From Actinoplanes sichuanensis (GTDB lineage Bacteria; Actinomycetota; Actinomycetes; Mycobacteriales; Micromonosporaceae), in contig NZ_AP028461.1 of assembly GCF_033097365.1 (NCBI RefSeq), positions 11,249,501-11,313,500 of the forward strand: a DNA stretch of 64,000 nt. Direction: 5' to 3'. The notes beneath the pieces were generated by a model. It saw only the letters and a program-made list of their open reading frames with translations, made no database searches and had not been told where the DNA came from. The position numbers were made by a program, and so were the translations under genes. This document shows, one piece after another, positions 42,195 to 50,791 of the stretch (positions are counted from its first letter, which is position 1; each line of letters begins with the position of its first letter).

Positions 42195-43100
42195 TCAATC
42201 GGTGACCGTCACGACCACCTTGCCGCGGCCGTGCCGGGACTCGACGGCCGCGTGCGCCGCCACGATCTCCTCGAACGGGTAGACGCGCACCGGCATCACC
42301 ACCTGCCCGGCCGCGGCCAGCGCGATCACACTGGCCAGCCGCTCCGGTGAACGGCCGGCCCGAACCACCGCGGCGCCGTGCTCGGCTGCGGCCTTGTCGT
42401 CGACGATCGTGCCGACCCGCTCCGGCGCGACCCCCAGAGCGATCGACTGCGCGATCGCCTCGCCTCCGGCGGCATCGAGAGCGACCGTCGGCTTCAGACC
42501 GCTTTCGGTCACCGCTTCGATCAATTCGCTGCCGTACGGGACACCGACCGCCCCCAGTCGCCGGAGGTGGTCGTGATTGCCCACGCTCGCCGTGCCGATC
42601 ACGGTCGCGCCCGCGAGCCTCGCCAGCTGGATCGCGACGGTACCCACACTGCCCGCCCCGGCGTGCACCAGCAGCACGTCACCGGCGGTCACGCCCAGTT
42701 CGAGCAGGGCGCCACTCGCCGTCTGGGCGGCCGCGACCAGGCCCGCCGCGGTCGGGAAGTCGAGGCCGTCCGGCTTGCCGACCACGTTCCCGGCCGGGAC
42801 CGTCAGCAGCTCGGCCACGCCGTTCAACATCGTCGAACCGAGCACCTCGTCGCCGGGAGTCAAAGTGTCGACGCCCTCGCCCACGGCCTCGACCACTCCG
42901 GCGTACTCCTGCCCGATCTGTTGTGGGAATCTCGCCTGCACCCACGGCATCGTTCCGCGCCGCACGGCCACGTCGAACGGCTGGACACCGGCCGCCCGCA
43001 CCCGGACCAGCACCTCGCCCGGCCCCGGCACCGGATCCGGCAGCTCCGCGATCCGGAGCACCGCTGGCGGCCCGTACTCATCGAAGACAGCAGCTCTCAT
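42195..43100 (-). CDS. Zinc-free MDR-family NADP-dependent oxidoreductase
   Basis: A 301-residue quinone-oxidoreductase-like medium-chain dehydrogenase/reductase. It begins MRAAVFDEYGPPAVLRI, has GQEYAGVV, the GDEVLG stretch and the NADPH motif LLVHAGAGSVGTVAIQLARL. Structural and catalytic zinc ligands of alcohol dehydrogenases are absent. ATG 43100 lies 83 bp from the divergent methyltransferase. A GCTTGA-GG-TCAAGC palindrome (43127-43140) sits in the gap. Confidence 0.92.
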   Translation of the reverse strand: MRAAVFDEYGPPAVLRIAELPDPVPGPGEVLVRVRAAGVQPFDVAVRRGTMPWVQARFPQQIGQEYAGVVEAVGEGVDTLTPGDEVLGSTMLNGVAELLTVPAGNVVGKPDGLDFPTAAGLVAAAQTASGALLELGVTAGDVLLVHAGAGSVGTVAIQLARLAGATVIGTASVGNHDHLRRLGAVGVPYGSELIEAVTESGLKPTVALDAAGGEAIAQSIALGVAPERVGTIVDDKAAAEHGAAVVRAGRSPERLASVIALAAAGQVVMPVRVYPFEEIVAAHAAVESRHGRGKVVVTVTD

Positions 43101-43126
43101 GAGGTGCAGTCTGCAAGCTGAATGAA

Positions 43127-43140
43127 GCTTGAGGTCAAGC
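43127..43140. promoter_or_regulatory. Palindrome GCTTGAGGTCAAGC
   Basis: A 14-bp palindrome (6-bp arms, GG centre) in the divergent gap; it resembles MerR-type sites (CTTGACCTCAAG). On the minus strand TTGACC could act as a -35 of the oxidoreductase. No MerR gene is adjacent. Confidence 0.4.
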
Positions 43141-43183
43141 GTTCTGCACGCGCGCTGCACGCCGGAGGGCGCACGCTCGGCGA

Positions 43184-44218
43184 ATGACCTCACCTGATCT
43201 CGCCACCCGGCTCTTCGACGCCCTCATCGGCGCCGCCGAACTCCTCACCGTTCAGCTCGGGCGCGAACTCGGCCTCTACACGGCGCTCCGAGACGGGCCG
43301 CACGACCCGGCCGGACTCGCCAAAGCCGCCGGCATCGACGAGCGGTACGCCCGCGAGTGGCTGGAACAGCAGGCCGCCGCCGGATTCCTGACCGTGGACA
43401 GCGGGGTCTTCACCCTCCCACCCGGCACCGCGGCGGTTCTGCTCGACGAGGACGGGGCGGACTACGCGGGCGCGGCGGCCGAATTCGCCCTCGGGGCGGC
43501 CCTGCTCACGCCGACCGTGATCGACGCGTTCCGGACCGGGGCCGGTGTGCCCTACTCCGAGTACCGGCACATCAGACACGGCATCGCCGGGTTCAACCGG
43601 CCGATGTTCACCCACCTGCTCACCGGGGAATGGCTGCCGGCCGTGCCGGAGATCGACCGGCGGTTGCGCGCCCAGCCCGGGGCCGCCGTCCTCGACCTCG
43701 GCTGCGGCATGGGGCACTCGTCGGTGGCGATGGCCCGCGCCTACCCGGCGATCACCGTCCGCGGCGTCGACCTCGACGAGGACTCGATCACCGCGGCACG
43801 TCGGGTCGCGGCCGAGGGCGGCGTCGCCGATCGCGTCACGTTCACCACCGGTGACGCGGCCGCGGCCGGCGGCGCCTACGACCTGATCACGATCTTCGAG
43901 GCCCTGCACGACATGGGCGACCCGGTCGGGGTCCTCCGCAACGCCCGCGACCTGCTCACCGACGGCGGCAGCGTGCTGGTCGCCGACGAGCGGGTGGCCG
44001 ACGAGTTCACCGCGCCGGCCGGAGAGGTGGAACGGCTCCAGTACGCCTTCAGCGTCCTGCACTGCCTGCCGGCCACCCGCGCCGAGAACCCGGTCATCGC
44101 CAACGGCACGGTGTTGCGGGCGCCGACGCTGCTCGGGTGGGCGCGCGACGCGGGTTTCGCGGAGCCTTCGGTCCTCCCCGTCGAGAACGACTTCTGGCGC
44201 TTCTATCGCCTGCGCTGA
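43184..44218 (+). CDS. SAM-dependent methyltransferase
   Basis: A 344-residue methyltransferase with an N-terminal winged-helix-like dimerisation domain (about 1-95: GRELGLYTALRDGPHDPAGL) and a Rossmann catalytic domain with LDLGCGMGHSSVAMARAY, VRGVDLDEDSITAARRV, FEALHDMGDP and LLTDGGSVLVADERVADEF. The arrangement resembles O-methyltransferase-like proteins that use small substrates. ATG 43184. Its role in the divergent pair with the oxidoreductase is unknown. Confidence 0.9.
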   Translation: MTSPDLATRLFDALIGAAELLTVQLGRELGLYTALRDGPHDPAGLAKAAGIDERYAREWLEQQAAAGFLTVDSGVFTLPPGTAAVLLDEDGADYAGAAAEFALGAALLTPTVIDAFRTGAGVPYSEYRHIRHGIAGFNRPMFTHLLTGEWLPAVPEIDRRLRAQPGAAVLDLGCGMGHSSVAMARAYPAITVRGVDLDEDSITAARRVAAEGGVADRVTFTTGDAAAAGGAYDLITIFEALHDMGDPVGVLRNARDLLTDGGSVLVADERVADEFTAPAGEVERLQYAFSVLHCLPATRAENPVIANGTVLRAPTLLGWARDAGFAEPSVLPVENDFWRFYRLR

Positions 44219-44385
44219 CCTGGTTGCCGCATCTTCTTCACTCTACCGATCCGGTTTTGTCGAGCGCTGATCCGGTCGTTGTTGAGCGCTGATCCGGCCG
44301 CTTTCCGGGGTGTCACCTGATCGGTCTGTCCGGTCCCCGATTCCGGGTTGCGCCTGCCCCAGGGGCCGGCCCTACCGTCGTTCTC

Positions 44386-47307
44386 GTGTTGGTGCGAGTG
44401 CTGGGGCCTTTCGAGGTGGACGGCGAGGACGGTCCGGTCGTCCTCGCCGGCGCGTCCCAGCGCGTCATCCTGGCCGCCCTCGCCCTCAACGCCGGCCGAC
44501 CCGTCACCGTGTCCGCTCTGGCCGACGCACTGTGGCCCGAGTCGCCACCGGCGTCGGCCCGCAACAGCCTCCAGTCCCACGTGGCCCGGCTGCGTTCCCG
44601 CCTGGCCACCCCGGGCCGGATCACCCTCGGCCCGGCCGGCTACCGCCTGGACCTGCCCCGGTCCCACGTCGACGCCCTCCACCTGGAAGACCTCGCCCAC
44701 GATCCGGCCGGTGCCGCCGAGGCGGTCGCGCTGTGGCGAGGCGATCCACTCCCGGAGTTCCCCGGCGACCCGTTCCGGGCCGCCGCCGCCCGCCTCACCG
44801 GGCTGTACCGAACGATGCTGGTCAGACACGCCGCCGCACTGACCGCCACCGAGGCGGCGACGCTACTTCAGCCGCCGGTCGACGCGGACCCCTGCTGGGA
44901 GGAGGGCGCGGTCACCCTCGCCGGCGCGCTGACGGCCGCCGGCCGCCGAGCCGACGCGCTGGAGGTGCTACGCCGACATTCCGACGCGGTGATCGACCGC
45001 CTGGGCCTGGACCCTTCGGCCCAGGTGCGCCAAACCCAGCTGACGATCCTCCGCCCGCCTCTTCCTGCCGCCGCAGAACCATCCGCGCCTGTCGGCACCG
45101 CCGTAGCCCCACCCGAGCCCGTGCTCGCCGCGGCGTCGCCCACCTCGGTTCCGGCCGCCGCCGAGCTGTCCGCGCTTCTCCCCGGCACTCCGGCGCCGCC
45201 CTCGCCGCTCTCCACCCGGCCGGCTCCGGGGGTCGGCGGGCCCGCCGGTTCTCAGGGGCCGTTCGGGGCGGTCGGGGCGGCTCCCGGGGGCGGTCCGGGG
45301 TTGGCGGGGGCGGGTTCGGGCGTACCGCTGCGGTTCTCTTCGTTTCTCGGGCGGGCTGAGGAGCAGCAACGGCTCGCCGCGCTGTTGGCCGGGCCGGGAC
45401 TGGTCAGCGTGGTCGGGCCCGGCGGCGTGGGGAAGACCCGGCTGGTGGCGGAGACCGTTCGGGCCGTTGCCGGGGTGGCCTGGGTGGATGCCGCCGGGGT
45501 TCGGGCGGAGGACCTGGTCGAGGCGCTGGCCGTCGGCGTGGGGGCACGCGTCGCTCCAGCCGACGATCCGTTCGCGGTGATCGCCGCGGCGGCCGCCCGG
45601 CATCGGATCGTGGTGCTGGACAACTGTGAGCACGTGCTCGGGACGGCGGCCGATCTGGCGGTGGCCCTACACGGGGTCCGGCTCGTGGTGACCAGCCAGG
45701 AGAGTCTCCGGGTGGATGGTGAACAGGTGCTCCGGCTCGGGCCGTTGGCCGCCGACGTGGGTCGACGGTTGTTCTGCGAGCGGGCCGGGGCGCCGGAGTC
45801 GGAGTTGGTCGGCGAGATCGTCGAGCGGCTCGATCTGCTACCGCTCGCGATCGAACTCGCCGCCACCCAGGCGGCGGCGCTCGGGGTGGCCGAGTTGCAC
45901 GCCCGGCTCGACGACCGGCTGGACCTGCTGAGCCGGGGCTCACGCGCCGCCGATCCCCGGCACCGGACCCTGCGGGCGGTCGTGGCGTGGTCGTTCGGCC
46001 TGCTCGACGAGCCTTCGGCCGGCCTGCTCCAGAGGCTGGCCGTCTTCGCCGGGACGTTCACGGTCGCCGCGGCCGAGGCGGTGTCGGCGTCCCGATCGGC
46101 GTCGGGTGCGCCGGTCGCGGCTCTGCTCGCCGGGCTGGTCGACCGGTCGCTCGTGGTCCGGGACGGGCCGGGGCGGTTCCGGCTGCTGGAGACCGTCCGG
46201 GCGTTCGCGTCGGAGAGTCCCGGCGCCGATCGGGCGGCGACCGAGGCGCGGCACGCCGAGGCGATGGCCGCCGCCGCAATCGATCTCGACGGGCGGATGC
46301 GCGGGCCGGATCAGGCCGCCGCGGTGCGGGAGGTCGATGCCCTGCTGCCCGACCTGCGGCTGGCGTTCGCACGTGGCGAACCGGCCGTCCGGGTCCGGCT
46401 GGCCGCCGCCATGTACCGGTACGGATACCGCTGCCAGCAGTACGAGGTGCTGGCCTGGGGTCGTGCCGCACTGGACGGCCCGCCGCATCCGGACGCGTTC
46501 GCCGCCGCGGCCACCCACGCCTGGGGCCGGGGTGACCTGGCGGAGGCCCGGGAGCTGGCCGGGCGTGCCGATCCACCGGGTGCCGCCGCGCACGAGGTAC
46601 TCGGTGACGTGGCCCTGGTGGCGTGCGAGGCGGACACCGCGCTCGCGCACTACCGGGCGATGGACGGGCATCCGGTGCACCGGGTGTCCGGGCTGGTCGG
46701 GGAGGCGCTGGTGCTGGCCTGGTCGGGCCGGGTGGCGGAGGCGACGGCGGTGGCCGGTGAGGCGGTGCTGCTGGCTGACGCGACGGGGAATCCGAGCGCA
46801 CGGGCTGAGGCGCGGTACGGGCTGGGCGAGGCGCTCGGCGACACCGACCCGGTGTGTGCGCTGGCGTTGCTGGCCGAGGCGGTCGAGCTGGCCGGGCCGG
46901 TGGACGACAGGCTGTTTCAGGCGGCGGCCGGGACGGCGGCGGTGGCGGTGCGTAGCCGGCACGGCGAGCCGGGGCCGGCGTTGGCCGAGTTCCGGGAGGT
47001 GCTGCGCCTGTGGCGGCGGGCCGGCAACGACACCCTGCACACGGCCGCGCTGCGTAATCTGCTGGTGCTGCTGGCCCGGGTCGGGGCGGATGAGGCGGCG
47101 GCCGTGCTGGACGGGGCGCTTCCGGTGGCCGCGGTGTATCCGGCGGAGGCGGCCCGGCTGCGGCGCGCCCGGGAGGCGGTGGCGGAGCGGCTCGGCTCGG
47201 AGCGGGTGGCGGTCCTGCGCAGGCATGGTGAGCTGCTGGGACCGGCTCGGGCGACGGAGGCGGCGGCTCGGGCCATCGATGTGACGCTCGCCCAGGGGTG
47301 TGGTTGA
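44386..47307 (+). CDS. AfsR/SARP-type regulator with NB-ARC and TPR domains
   Basis: A 973-residue transcription factor. Residues 1-90 are an OmpR-like winged helix, about 95-235 a bacterial transcriptional activation domain (BTAD); an Ala/Pro/Gly linker (about 225-320) leads to a NB-ARC-like ATPase with P-loop GPGGVGKT (about 344-351) and IVVLDNCEH, and the rest is a TPR-like helical region. Such proteins activate secondary-metabolite or central genes with ATP as switch. GTG 44386 is used; GTG 44392 is possible. It is not flanked by a biosynthetic cluster, so its regulon is unknown. Confidence 0.92.
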   Translation: MLVRVLGPFEVDGEDGPVVLAGASQRVILAALALNAGRPVTVSALADALWPESPPASARNSLQSHVARLRSRLATPGRITLGPAGYRLDLPRSHVDALHLEDLAHDPAGAAEAVALWRGDPLPEFPGDPFRAAAARLTGLYRTMLVRHAAALTATEAATLLQPPVDADPCWEEGAVTLAGALTAAGRRADALEVLRRHSDAVIDRLGLDPSAQVRQTQLTILRPPLPAAAEPSAPVGTAVAPPEPVLAAASPTSVPAAAELSALLPGTPAPPSPLSTRPAPGVGGPAGSQGPFGAVGAAPGGGPGLAGAGSGVPLRFSSFLGRAEEQQRLAALLAGPGLVSVVGPGGVGKTRLVAETVRAVAGVAWVDAAGVRAEDLVEALAVGVGARVAPADDPFAVIAAAAARHRIVVLDNCEHVLGTAADLAVALHGVRLVVTSQESLRVDGEQVLRLGPLAADVGRRLFCERAGAPESELVGEIVERLDLLPLAIELAATQAAALGVAELHARLDDRLDLLSRGSRAADPRHRTLRAVVAWSFGLLDEPSAGLLQRLAVFAGTFTVAAAEAVSASRSASGAPVAALLAGLVDRSLVVRDGPGRFRLLETVRAFASESPGADRAATEARHAEAMAAAAIDLDGRMRGPDQAAAVREVDALLPDLRLAFARGEPAVRVRLAAAMYRYGYRCQQYEVLAWGRAALDGPPHPDAFAAAATHAWGRGDLAEARELAGRADPPGAAAHEVLGDVALVACEADTALAHYRAMDGHPVHRVSGLVGEALVLAWSGRVAEATAVAGEAVLLADATGNPSARAEARYGLGEALGDTDPVCALALLAEAVELAGPVDDRLFQAAAGTAAVAVRSRHGEPGPALAEFREVLRLWRRAGNDTLHTAALRNLLVLLARVGADEAAAVLDGALPVAAVYPAEAARLRRAREAVAERLGSERVAVLRRHGELLGPARATEAAARAIDVTLAQGCG

Positions 47308-47344
47308 CGGGCCGCTCGTCCGCGCGGCTCGATACGGTAAGCGG

Positions 47345-47893
47345 GTGTCTCAGATCCCGTGGTGGGGCCTGCCTCTCGTGGCGGTCGTGTTCGCACTCGT
47401 CGGTGCCGCGGCGGCGCACTTCGTCTTCACCCGTAACAACGCCCTGCTGATCCGGGCTCGCCGGGACCGGCAGTGGTATGAGGAACGCAAGGAGGCGTAT
47501 GTCCGCTTGCTCGCCGCGTTCGAGCACGCCATTCACCGGCTGCGGACCAGTTTCGACGCCGGGGAGAAACCGCCGGCGGCGATCGTCTACGTCGACCAGG
47601 TCGGCCCGGCGCTGATGCCGGTGCGCCTGCTCGCCTCCGGGCCGGTGCGGAGCGCGGCTCTGGCCGTACATCTGCAATTGGAACGTCTGCACGGTGAGAT
47701 GAATCCGGCCGGGGTGGTCGGGGTGCAGCCGCAGACCCACTTCCGGGAGTTGCTGGCGCAGGTGCCCTTGGTGATGCAGCAGTTCGAGGCGGCGATCCGG
47801 GACGAGTTGGGGATCGTGGCGACGCCGCCGAGGCCGTCGCTGAACGGGCGGTCCCGGCTGCGTGATCCGTCCGACCTCACCGAGCAGAACTGA
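47345..47893 (+). CDS. Membrane-anchored hypothetical protein
   Basis: A 182-residue protein with one N-terminal membrane segment (WWGLPLVAVVFALVGAAAAH) and a helical soluble part (RDRQWYEERKEAYVRLLAAF). No signal-peptidase site is clear. GTG 47345 follows ACGGTAAGCGG; the frame is open 15 codons upstream, overlapping the AfsR gene. Function unknown. Confidence 0.7.
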   Translation: MSQIPWWGLPLVAVVFALVGAAAAHFVFTRNNALLIRARRDRQWYEERKEAYVRLLAAFEHAIHRLRTSFDAGEKPPAAIVYVDQVGPALMPVRLLASGPVRSAALAVHLQLERLHGEMNPAGVVGVQPQTHFRELLAQVPLVMQQFEAAIRDELGIVATPPRPSLNGRSRLRDPSDLTEQN

Positions 47894-47906
47894 GACGCCC
47901 TCTTTC

Positions 47907-47920
47907 TGCAAACGTTTGCA
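47907..47920. promoter_or_regulatory. Perfect LacI-type operator TGCAAACGTTTGCA
   Basis: A perfect 14-bp palindrome 18 bp before the GTG of the KDPG aldolase gene. Its TGCAAAC/GTTTGCA halves match LacI-family operators of sugar-acid regulators. No LacI gene is adjacent; the nearest, at 19100, is 27 kb away, so the regulator is probably elsewhere. Confidence 0.8.
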
Positions 47921-47938
47921 TCGGGCACTATCGAGGCC

Positions 47939-48574
47939 GTGACCGATCAACTCGCACTCGATCCCGTGTCCGCCGCCATCGCCGAGAGCGGGCTCGTCGC
48001 CGTCCTGCGCGCGCCGACCGCCGACGGTTTCTCGGCGGTGGCCGACGTCCTGGTCGCCGCCGGTGTCACCGCGCTGGAGGTGACCCTCACCTCGAAGGGT
48101 GCGCTGGAGGCGATCTCCGGCCTGCGGCGGCAGCTGCCCGATTCGGTGGTGGTCGGCGCGGGCACCATCCTGACCGAGGAGGACGCGAAGGCCGCGGTCG
48201 GTGCGGGCGCGGCTTTCCTGGTGGCGCCGGTCGGTGGTCTCGGCCCGCAGCCGGTGCCGTTCTATCCGGGCGCGTTCAGCCCCTCCGAGGTGTATGCGGC
48301 GCACCGGGCCGGCGCCTCGCTGATCAAACTGTTCCCGGCCGGCGGCCTCGGCCCCGGCTACCTCAAGGACCTGCGTGGCCCGCTGCCGGACGTGAAGATC
48401 ATGCCGACCGGCGGCATCGGCCTGGACGACATCGCGAAGTGGCTGAGCGCCGGTGCGGTGGCGGTGGGGGTCGGCGGGCCGCTGATCGGCGATGCCGCCA
48501 CCGGGGGCAGTCTCACCGCCCTGGCCGCCCGGGCCCGGCACGCGGTCGACGCCGTGGCCTACGCCCGCTCATGA
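47939..48574 (+). CDS. eda: 2-dehydro-3-deoxy-phosphogluconate aldolase
   Basis: A 211-residue KDPG/KHG aldolase. Class I residues are Glu47 (ALEVTLTS) and Schiff-base Lys130 (SLIKLFPA); MPTGGIGLDDIAKWLSAGAV binds the phosphate. It cleaves KDPG to pyruvate and glyceraldehyde 3-phosphate. GTG 47939 has no clear Shine-Dalgarno and follows the palindrome closely. Its stop overlaps the KDG kinase ATG (48571) as ATGA. Confidence 0.95.
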   Translation: MTDQLALDPVSAAIAESGLVAVLRAPTADGFSAVADVLVAAGVTALEVTLTSKGALEAISGLRRQLPDSVVVGAGTILTEEDAKAAVGAGAAFLVAPVGGLGPQPVPFYPGAFSPSEVYAAHRAGASLIKLFPAGGLGPGYLKDLRGPLPDVKIMPTGGIGLDDIAKWLSAGAVAVGVGGPLIGDAATGGSLTALAARARHAVDAVAYARS

Positions 48575-49497
48575 CCGGCCTGCTCACCCTCGGCGAGTCG
48601 ATGGGCATCTTCGTCGCCGACGGCATCGGCCCGCTCGACCGGGCTCGTGGTTTCACCCTGGGGGTGGCCGGGGCGGAGAGCAACGTGGCGATCGGCGTGG
48701 CCCGCCTCGGTGGGGAGGCGACCTGGTTGGGTCGGCTCGGCCCGGATGCGACGGGCGCACTGATCGCGGCTCGGATGCGCGCCGCGGGCATACGCGTCCT
48801 GGCCGTCCCCGACGAGGCGCACACCGGCCTGATGATCCGCTACCAGCGGTCGAGCCGGTTCATCCAGGCCGATTACCACCGGGCCGGCAGCGCGGGCTCC
48901 CGCCTGACACCGGCCGACGTGCCCCGTGCGGAGATCACCGCGGCCGGAATCGTGCACGTGACAGGCATCACCCCGGCGCTGAGTGACACCTGCCGGGCGG
49001 CGGTGTTCCACGCCGTCGAGGAGGCCCGCGCGGCGGGGGTGCCGGTGTCGGTGGACGTCAACTACCGGGGCAAGCTGTGGTCGGTGTTCGACGCCGCGCC
49101 GGTGCTGCGTGACCTGGTGACCCGGGCCGACGTGGTGTTCGCCTCGCCGGAGGAGGCGGCGCTCTTCGTGGACTCCGACGATCCGGTGGACGGGCTGGCC
49201 GAGCTGGGCCCGGCCGAGGTGATCGTGAAGGACGGCGCGCGCGGCTGTGTGGCCCTGATCGACGGGGAACGGCATGCGGTTCCGGCGCTGACGGTGACGG
49301 CTGTCGACACGGTCGGGGCCGGGGACGCGTTCGTGGCCGGCTACCTGGCCGACCGGCTGGCCGGGGCGGACGCGGGGCGGCGGCTGCGGACGGCGATCGC
49401 GGCCGGCGCGTTCGCGGTCACCGTCCCGGGTGATTGTGAGGGGCTGCCCGACCGCGCTGAGCTGGGCGCACTCGGCGGTGGCGACATTCTCCGCTGA
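48571..49497 (+). CDS. kdgK: 2-keto-3-deoxygluconate kinase
   Basis: A 308-residue PfkB-family kinase. LLTLGESMGIFVADGIGPL, GVAGAESNVAIGVARLG and the catalytic DTVGAGDAFVAGYLA (Asp base) are present. It phosphorylates KDG for the aldolase, forming the lower KDG pathway used after pectin or alginate breakdown. This matches the presence of a PL3 pectate lyase at 54142. Translationally coupled to eda. Confidence 0.93.
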   Translation: MTGLLTLGESMGIFVADGIGPLDRARGFTLGVAGAESNVAIGVARLGGEATWLGRLGPDATGALIAARMRAAGIRVLAVPDEAHTGLMIRYQRSSRFIQADYHRAGSAGSRLTPADVPRAEITAAGIVHVTGITPALSDTCRAAVFHAVEEARAAGVPVSVDVNYRGKLWSVFDAAPVLRDLVTRADVVFASPEEAALFVDSDDPVDGLAELGPAEVIVKDGARGCVALIDGERHAVPALTVTAVDTVGAGDAFVAGYLADRLAGADAGRRLRTAIAAGAFAVTVPGDCEGLPDRAELGALGGGDILR

Positions 49498-49571
49498 TTC
49501 GGTGGGTTAGGCCGCGAAGGGAGCGGGTACCGGTTCCACAACGGCGAATTCATCGATCTGAGGAGGCCGTT

Positions 49572-49982
49572 ATGCAACCGACGCCGTTCACTCCGTGGAC
49601 ATGGCGCGAACCGTCGCCGCTGGGCAATGACCCGGTGACCGCGGAGGCCGCCGAGGAGTACGGGACGACCGGCGTGGACCTGGTCGGCTACAAGGTCGAG
49701 GCCACCGATGGCCACATCGGCTCGATCGACAAGGCCAGCTACGACGTCGGCAGTTCGTTCCTGGTGGTCGACACCGGACCGTGGATCTTCGGGCGGAAGG
49801 TCCTCCTCCCGGCCGGCACGGTCCAGACGTTCGATCACGACGAGCGGAAGGTGTACGTGGACCGTACGAAGGAGCAGATCAAGAGCTCTCCGGAGTACGA
49901 CAAGGACACCTTCGAGACGCCGGAGTACCGGGAGCAGGTCGGCGACTACTACACCGGTAGTTACCGCGACTACCCTCGCTGA
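49572..49982 (+). CDS. PRC-barrel domain protein
   Basis: A 136-residue protein with a PRC-barrel-like core (DLVGYKVEATDGHIGSIDKA, SFLVVDTGPWIFGRKVLLPA) and a charged Asp/Tyr/Glu-rich C-terminus. Start ATG 49572 has a strong GAGGAGG. The last 13 bp overlap the convergent MerR gene. Such proteins are often stress-related in actinomycetes; function unknown. Confidence 0.85.
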   Translation: MQPTPFTPWTWREPSPLGNDPVTAEAAEEYGTTGVDLVGYKVEATDGHIGSIDKASYDVGSSFLVVDTGPWIFGRKVLLPAGTVQTFDHDERKVYVDRTKEQIKSSPEYDKDTFETPEYREQVGDYYTGSYRDYPR

Positions 49983-50791
49983 TCCTCGCCTGAGACCGCC
50001 GCCCCGCCCGTATCCCCCACGGGCGGGGCGGCGTGTGTGTCCAGGTAGTCCGACAGCCGGGCGGAACCGGTCAGCATGGCCCGCCCGCGGGCGGTGAGCC
50101 GCTGCCGCCACTGTGCGATCGAGGCGGCCAGCGGTCCTGGTCCGCCCGCCGCGCGGACCTGCTCGATCACGGTCGCGATGTGCCCGAGCAGGTAGCCGCC
50201 CCGGCGTAACAGGTGGGCCAGCTCGGCGTCGCGGACGTCGTCGGGGGAGTAGACCCGGGCGGTCCGGGCCCGGCTCGGCGCGAGGATCCCGGCGCGTTCC
50301 CATTTGCGCAGCGTGGCCGGGGTGACGCCGAGCCGGTGGGCGAGCACGCCGACAGACACCGGCCGGTCCGGGAGGTGCCCCGGCGCCGGGGTCTCGACCA
50401 GGGCGGCGGCGACCGCGGTCACGGTGTCCCGGTCGCGGCGCAACTGCACGTGGGCGGCGTCGATCACGGCCAGCGCGGCGTCCAGATCGGCGCGGAGCAC
50501 CGCTCGCATGATCTCGCCGGCGGCCGGATAGCCGTACCCCGGAAGGAGCCCGAGGTAGGCGGCGAGCGCACCGGCGTGGTCGTCGGTGTAGACCCGGTAA
50601 CCGCTCGCCGTGCGCCCGGCCGGTGGGATCACCCCGGCCTCCTCGTAGTTGCGCACCGCCTGCGCGGACAGCCCGTGCACCCGCGCCAGATCCACCGGCC
50701 GATGAACCCCGTTTTGAGACTTCAGCAGGATCTCCCCAGCAGAATCGATCGAAAGCTTCAACCGCTGGTTCAACGATACGGTTGAGGTCAT
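49970..50791 (-). CDS. Double-MerR (TioE-like) transcriptional regulator
   Basis: A 273-residue regulator with two MerR helix-turn-helix domains: HRPVDLARVHGLSAQAVRNY ... GYRVYTDDHAGAL (about 31-80) and VGVLAHRLGVTPATLRKWER ... RVYSPDDVRDAEL (about 145-200), as in TioE-type regulators. ATG 50791 overlaps the ATG of the divergent esterase (CATG, 50789-50792). Comparison with the family suggests that the true start may be a CTG near 50725-50728 with GGGGAG upstream, which would move the palindrome at 50758-50785 outside the gene. Probable regulator of the esterase. Confidence 0.85.
   Translation of the reverse strand: MTSTVSLNQRLKLSIDSAGEILLKSQNGVHRPVDLARVHGLSAQAVRNYEEAGVIPPAGRTASGYRVYTDDHAGALAAYLGLLPGYGYPAAGEIMRAVLRADLDAALAVIDAAHVQLRRDRDTVTAVAAALVETPAPGHLPDRPVSVGVLAHRLGVTPATLRKWERAGILAPSRARTARVYSPDDVRDAELAHLLRRGGYLLGHIATVIEQVRAAGGPGPLAASIAQWRQRLTARGRAMLTGSARLSDYLDTHAAPPVGDTGGAAVSGEDQRG
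50758..50785. promoter_or_regulatory. Inverted repeat at the esterase/MerR promoter
   Basis: TCAACCG (50758-50764) and CGGTTGA (50779-50785), with a 14-bp spacer, lie directly before the esterase ATG. TACGGT (50777-50782) 7 nt before the ATG may be a -10 for a leaderless esterase mRNA. MerR-family binding is likely. Confidence 0.55.

Noticed and set aside
47300..47344. Upstream start for the small membrane protein (frame open from 47300)
   Set aside because: It would overlap the AfsR-like stop region with a basic non-membrane N-terminus; GTG 47345 directly precedes the membrane segment.
46058..48541. An 827-codon minus-strand frame opposite AfsR-like and eda genes
   Set aside because: Pro/Arg-rich translation with no domain; it crosses several real gene borders and the LacI-type operator.
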